DNA from: an archaeon
GTDB taxonomy: Archaea; Methanobacteriota; Methanobacteria; Methanobacteriales; Methanobacteriaceae
DNA length: 9,029 nt
Direction of reading: 5' to 3'
Assembly: GCA_024409145.1 (NCBI GenBank)
Contig: JAKSUF010000046.1
Location: 1-9,029, forward strand
The notes beneath the pieces are model-generated. The model saw only the letters and a list, made by a program, of their open reading frames with translations. It did no database searches and was not told the DNA's origin. The position numbers and the translations under genes are program-made. This document shows, one piece after another, positions 6,360 to 9,029 of the stretch (its first letter is position 1; each line of letters starts with the position of its first letter).

Positions 6360-6564
6360 TTACATTATTCAAGTTCTTATTAATTATAAAAATCATTTTA
6401 ATTAAATTATTAAATGTTATAACTGTTTAGTTATTCTAGAAAGTTATTTTATTTAATTGAATTTTTATTTGATTAGGATACTAAGATAATAAATTTTATT
6501 CAAATGTAGATGATGTTATAATTTAATTAGCTAATTATGATTAAATAAATCGTAACTAGTTGGT

Positions 6565-6574
6565 ATTTTATAAT
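6565..6574 (+). promoter_or_regulatory. Possible TATA box of rpl1-rpl10-rpl12
   Basis: ATTTTATAAT fits a weak archaeal TATA element. Initiation about 25 nt downstream would fall near 6595, at the foot of the first leader hairpin. That coincidence of spacing is the main support. Confidence 0.35.
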
Positions 6575-6593
6575 TGATATATTGTTTTATTTA

Positions 6594-6629
6594 TCATGGG
6601 ATCGAAAGATTTCTCATGAAACCAATTTC
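6594..6629 (+). promoter_or_regulatory. Candidate uL1-binding autoregulatory hairpin in the rpl1 leader
   Basis: CATGGGATC, GAAA, GATTTCTCATG folds into a hairpin closed by C-G under a GNRA-type GAAA loop, with G-U pairs and an unpaired 3' side. An alternative lower stem pairs TGG (6597-6599) with the CCA at 6622-6624. That places GA on the 5' side and CATGAAA on the 3' side of an asymmetric internal loop. This recalls the 23S rRNA site for L1 (5' GTGGGAG, 3' GTGAAA). Archaeal L1 is known to repress its own mRNA by such mimicry. The match was made by eye; it is a hypothesis. Confidence 0.4.
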
Positions 6630-6631
6630 CA

Positions 6632-6647
6632 ATGAACAAAAGTTCAT
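6632..6647 (+). promoter_or_regulatory. Hairpin touching the rpl1 ribosome binding site
   Basis: ATGAAC and GTTCAT pair perfectly around an AAAA loop. The stem ends exactly at the start of the GGAGG ribosome binding site (6648-6652). It could set accessibility of the start region or switch with the upstream hairpin. The short AT-rich stem is only moderately stable. Confidence 0.45.
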
Positions 6648-6658
6648 GGAGGATTTAT

Positions 6659-7297
6659 ATGACACAAGAGATTATTGATGCGGTGAAGGAGGCAAAAGAA
6701 TTAGCTAAGCCGAGAAACTTCACTCAATCTATTGATGTAATTATTAACATCAAAGATTTAGATGTCAGAAAACCAGATAATAGGTTTAGTGAGGAACTTG
6801 CTCTTCCTAACGGCCGTGGCAAACCAATTAAAATTGGTGTCATTGCTGATGGTGAGTTAGCTGTTTCTGCTAAAGATGCTGGTATTGATCTTGTTATTTC
6901 AAAAGAAGATTTGGAAGAATTAGGAAAAGACAGAAAATCTGCTAAAAAATTAGCTGGTTCTGTTGATTTCTTTATTGCTCAAGCTGACATGATGGCGCTT
7001 GTTGGTAGATTCTTAGGTCCAGTTCTTGGTCCTCGTAATAAAATGCCAAAACCAGTTCCTGCAAGTGTTAAAGTTGAGCCTTTACTTGAAAGATTGGAAT
7101 CTACTATTAAAGTAGGTGTTAAACAACAACCTTCTATCCAAATTTTAGTTGGAACTCAAGATATGGATGACGAGAAGTTAGCTGAAAATATTGAAGCTGT
7201 TCTTGCAATCTTAGACCGCAATTTAGAAAAAGGAAGAAACCAAATAAAATCCATGTATATTAAAGCAACTATGGGTTCAGTAGTGAGGGTGATTTAA
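6659..7297 (+). CDS. rpl1: Large ribosomal subunit protein uL1
   Basis: uL1 forms the mobile L1 stalk that moves with the E-site tRNA. In archaea and bacteria it also represses its own operon. The product is 212 residues long from the chosen start. Visible family features are KPRNFTQSIDV (17-27), the ELALPNGRGKP segment (46-56) and the signature LGPVLGPRNKMPKPVP (119-134), followed by a return to domain I ending in IKATMGSVVRV. The reading frame extends back to an ATG at 6632, which would add MNKSSWRIY. GGAGG at 6648-6652, six bases before the ATG at 6659, and the usual MTQEI-type N terminus favour 6659. rpl10 begins one base after the stop codon. The leader contains two hairpins that may mediate feedback. 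Confidence 0.95.
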   Translation: MTQEIIDAVKEAKELAKPRNFTQSIDVIINIKDLDVRKPDNRFSEELALPNGRGKPIKIGVIADGELAVSAKDAGIDLVISKEDLEELGKDRKSAKKLAGSVDFFIAQADMMALVGRFLGPVLGPRNKMPKPVPASVKVEPLLERLESTIKVGVKQQPSIQILVGTQDMDDEKLAENIEAVLAILDRNLEKGRNQIKSMYIKATMGSVVRVI

Positions 7298-7298
7298 G

Positions 7299-8303
7299 AT
7301 GGCTCACATTGCTGAATGGAAAAAGGATGAAGTTAAAGAACTTAAAGGTTTAATCGTTGATTCTGATGTTGTAGGTATTGTAAACTTATTAAACATTCCT
7401 GCTAAACAACTTCAAGAAATGAGAAAAAATCTTAAAGGTAAAGCTACCATTAGATTATCTAAAATAAACCTTATGAATTTAGCTTTAGAAGATTGTAAAG
7501 ATGAAAGAGCAGATATTGAAGGACTTTCTGAATTTATGGAAGGTCAACCTGCACTTGTTTGTACTGACATGAATCCTTTCAGATTGTACAAAATATTAGA
7601 AGATAGTAAAACTTCTGCTCCTGCTAAAGCAGGTGCTATTGCTTCTGATGATATTGTTGTACCTGCTGGAGATACTGGTTTCCAACCAGGTCCATTCCTT
7701 GGGGAATTACAACAAATAGGTGTACCTGCTAAAATCGACAAAGGTAAAATTGTAGTTTCTAAAGATACTGTTGTTGTTAAAGCTGGGGAAGAAGTTTCTA
7801 AAGCAGTAGCTGCTACCTTAACTAGAATGGATATCAAACCTATGGAAGTAGGTATGGATCTTAAAGCTGTTTATGAAGATGGTTCTATCTTTAAAGCAGA
7901 TCTTTTAGCTATTGATGAAGAAGAAACTATTGCAGATATTCAAAATGCATTTACTAAAGCATTCAACTTGTCTGTATTTACTGCATTCCCAACTGATGAA
8001 ACTATCTCTGCAATTATCGGTTCTGCTCATTCCAAAGCATTTAATGTTGGTATTGAAGCAGCAATTATGAACTCTAAAACTTCTGATATGTTAATCGGAT
8101 TAGCTAATGCTAAAATGTTAGCTTTAGCTGGTGAAGTTTCTGCTGATGCTTTAGATGATGAATTAGCTGATAAATTAGCTAATGCTGCTGCAGCTGCTCC
8201 TGTAGCTGTTGCTGAAGAAGAAGCTGAAGAGGAAGAAGAAGTTGAAGAAGAAGATAATGCTGAAGAAACTGCTGCAATAGGTTTAGGTGCCTTATTCGGT
8301 TAG
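7299..8303 (+). CDS. rpl10: Large ribosomal subunit protein uL10 (P0), stalk base
   Basis: uL10 anchors L12 dimers to 23S rRNA and forms the base of the stalk that recruits translation factors. The 334-residue protein is the long archaeal P0 form. It has an rRNA-binding domain from residue 1 to about 105, an inserted domain with VPAGDTGFQPGPFLGELQQ (121-139) and GVPAKIDKGKIVV (141-153), a helical region (about 255-295) for L12 dimers, an alanine-rich hinge, an acidic run (307-319) and the tail IGLGALFG (327-334). The tail nearly equals that of L12, as expected for factor binding. GGTGAT at 7288-7293, inside the last codons of rpl1, lies five bases before the ATG, so translation is coupled to rpl1. 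Confidence 0.96.
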   Translation: MAHIAEWKKDEVKELKGLIVDSDVVGIVNLLNIPAKQLQEMRKNLKGKATIRLSKINLMNLALEDCKDERADIEGLSEFMEGQPALVCTDMNPFRLYKILEDSKTSAPAKAGAIASDDIVVPAGDTGFQPGPFLGELQQIGVPAKIDKGKIVVSKDTVVVKAGEEVSKAVAATLTRMDIKPMEVGMDLKAVYEDGSIFKADLLAIDEEETIADIQNAFTKAFNLSVFTAFPTDETISAIIGSAHSKAFNVGIEAAIMNSKTSDMLIGLANAKMLALAGEVSADALDDELADKLANAAAAAPVAVAEEEAEEEEEVEEEDNAEETAAIGLGALFG

Positions 8304-8426
8304 TTTTAAAATTTAAACTTTATAATTTATTGTTTATTAAACATTTGGTGTTTTAATATTTTAAACACATAATGCGTTTGCATTAATTAAAAAAATATAA
8401 TTTATTTAAAAAATATTGGTGATAAC
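8304..8426 (+). other. rpl10-rpl12 spacer with hairpin
   Basis: This 123-nt spacer contains a 6-bp hairpin at 8370-8385 (TAATGC, loop GTTT, GCATTA). AT-rich sequence follows, with a possible weak TATA (around 8395-8403), and then GGTGAT at 8418-8423, the ribosome binding site of rpl12. The hairpin is not followed by a T tract, so it is not an obvious terminator. It might be an mRNA processing or stabilising element that lets L12 be made in excess over L10. Confidence 0.45.
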
Positions 8427-8732
8427 ATGGAATATATATATGCGGCAATGATTTTGCACACCACTGAAAAAGATATTAACGAAGAGAACGTAACTAAAAT
8501 TTTAGAAGCAGCTGGCGCTGACGTAGATGAATCCAGAGTAAAAGCTTTAATCGCAGCTTTAGAAGATGTTGATATTGAAGAAGCTATGGAAACTACCGCT
8601 ATGGCTGCAGCTCCTGCAGCAGCTCCTGTAGCTGAAGCAGCTGCTGAAGAGGAAGAAGAAGAGGAAGAAGAAGAAGACGATGGTGCAACTGAACAAGCAG
8701 CTGCTGCTGGTTTAGGTGCTTTATTCGGATAG
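8427..8732 (+). CDS. rpl12: Large ribosomal subunit protein P1 (archaeal L12)
   Basis: Archaeal L12 forms dimers on uL10 and its flexible tail captures translation factor GTPases. The 101-residue product has the standard layout. The helical dimerisation domain is residues 1-58 (MEYIYAAMILHTTEKDIN... ALEDVDIEEAM). An alanine/proline hinge covers about 59-73, an unbroken acidic run 74-85, and the tail AGLGALFG 94-101. It is homologous to eukaryotic P1/P2, not to bacterial L7/L12. The start at 8427 is supported by GGTGAT three bases upstream. It is the last gene of the stalk operon: a hairpin plus T tract overlaps and follows its stop codon. Several copies per ribosome are needed, so a separate control of its expression is plausible. 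Confidence 0.96.
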   Translation: MEYIYAAMILHTTEKDINEENVTKILEAAGADVDESRVKALIAALEDVDIEEAMETTAMAAAPAAAPVAEAAAEEEEEEEEEEDDGATEQAAAAGLGALFG

Positions 8733-8762
8733 ATTCTTTTCTATCCTTTATTTCTTTTTTTT
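8727..8762 (+). terminator. Hairpin-plus-T-tract terminator at the rpl12 stop codon
   Basis: GGATAG (8727-8732) and CTATCC (8741-8746) pair perfectly around an 8-nt loop, and a T-rich run including eight Ts at 8755-8762 follows. The left arm includes the TAG stop codon. Archaeal termination needs only the T tract, but the hairpin could also protect the mRNA 3' end. This marks the likely end of the rpl1-rpl10-rpl12 operon. Confidence 0.65.
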
Positions 8763-9029
8763 AAAATATAGTTAATACTTTTTTATAATTTTATATTACG
8801 ATTATTACTTGTTTTTTTCTTTGTTTTATCAGATTCTTTTTTATAGTTTATTGTTCTTTGTTTTTATTGTGTTTTATTAGATTCTTTTTTTATTTTATAG
8901 TTCCCTACTTATTTATTTTTTTTAGATTATTTGGAATTCTTTTTTATTCTTTTATTAATTATATTAAAAATTTTTAAATATCTTAAAATTAATATAAGAG
9001 CAGGTTAATTTGTCAGTCAATTATTTAAA
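8763..9029. other. T-rich non-coding tail of the window
   Basis: No gene is visible. The plus strand is very T-rich, with several further T tracts that could act as back-up terminators. AGATTCTTTT occurs at 8731-8740, 8831-8840 and 8879-8888. The last two copies sit in a longer, imperfect 48-nt repeat beginning with GTTTTAT. The final 40 bases, less T-biased, may begin the promoter or 5' region of a gene outside the window. Confidence 0.5.

Larger units (their letters stand above)
6360..6658 (+). other. 299-nt spacer and rpl1 leader
   Basis: There is no gene here. It contains a 14-nt perfect palindrome TAATTAGCTAATTA at 6524-6537, a possible TATA box near 6565-6574, and then two hairpins (6594-6618 and 6632-6647) just before the rpl1 ribosome binding site. 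The first 160 nt after rpl11 are plain AT-rich sequence. An ATG at 6632, in frame with rpl1, lies inside the second hairpin and is not the preferred start. Confidence 0.6.

Noticed and set aside
6524..6537. Perfect 14-nt palindrome TAATTAGCTAATTA as an operator
   Set aside because: A few such palindromes are expected by chance in this much AT-rich intergenic DNA; there is no second copy and no regulator nearby to link to it.
6632..6658. Upstream ATG start for uL1
   Set aside because: It sits inside a hairpin, has no ribosome binding site, and the extra residues encode the GGAGG site used for the ATG at 6659.
7544..7837. Minus-strand ORF of 97 residues in rpl10
   Set aside because: It is antisense to the highly conserved central part of uL10.
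8643..8676. GAA/GAG tract as a microsatellite insertion
   Set aside because: It encodes the acidic run normal for archaeal L12, so it needs no special explanation.

Overview
The window looks like a chromosomal housekeeping segment from a strongly AT-rich methanogenic euryarchaeon. The best guess is the order Methanobacteriales (Methanosphaera- or Methanobrevibacter-like). The evidence is archaeal information-processing proteins (TFE, Spt5, SecE/Sec61-gamma, uL11, uL1, P0-type uL10, P1-type L12), an FtsZ with the archaeal C-terminal tail, an F420-ligase-family protein, TTTATATA-type TATA boxes, and GGTGA/GGAGG ribosome binding sites. The genus is inferred from protein resemblance and base composition, not proven.

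Left part (1-3219): a plus-strand gene for an HTH-ACT predicted regulator is followed by a convergent spacer. Two minus-strand genes come next: transcription factor E (tfe) and, upstream of it, a CofE-superfamily (F420-0:gamma-glutamyl ligase-like) protein. A divergent promoter region then leads to a plus-strand gene for a stand-alone pyruvate-kinase-C-terminal-like protein, which ends in tandem T tracts.

Middle (3440-4882): ftsZ (GTG start) and secE are closely spaced and probably co-transcribed. They link cell division with the protein-conducting channel, a gene order known in euryarchaea. A 506-nt non-coding stretch follows. It holds an exact 20-nt AT-rich direct repeat and two good TATA boxes, one far from and one near the next gene.

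Right part (5389-8732): this is the transcription/translation cluster spt5-rpl11, then (after a 299-nt spacer) rpl1-rpl10-rpl12. Spt5 and uL11 overlap by one base. uL1 has a structured leader that may be an L1 autoregulatory site. uL10 and L12 build the ribosomal stalk and share the same acidic hinge and GLGALFG tail. A hairpin spanning the L12 stop codon, followed by a T tract, looks like the end of the operon. The last ~300 nt are T-rich non-coding DNA.

The window is mostly conventional. The most unusual observation is that the TFE winged-helix domain appears to contain a tandem internal duplication of about 31 codons, still visible at DNA level. Other points worth checking are the candidate L1-binding leader, the degenerate CofE-like ligase, the tandem promoters and long leader before spt5, and the hairpin between rpl10 and rpl12. 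I saw no mobile element, CRISPR array, tRNA or rRNA, and no convincing novel defence or other system.
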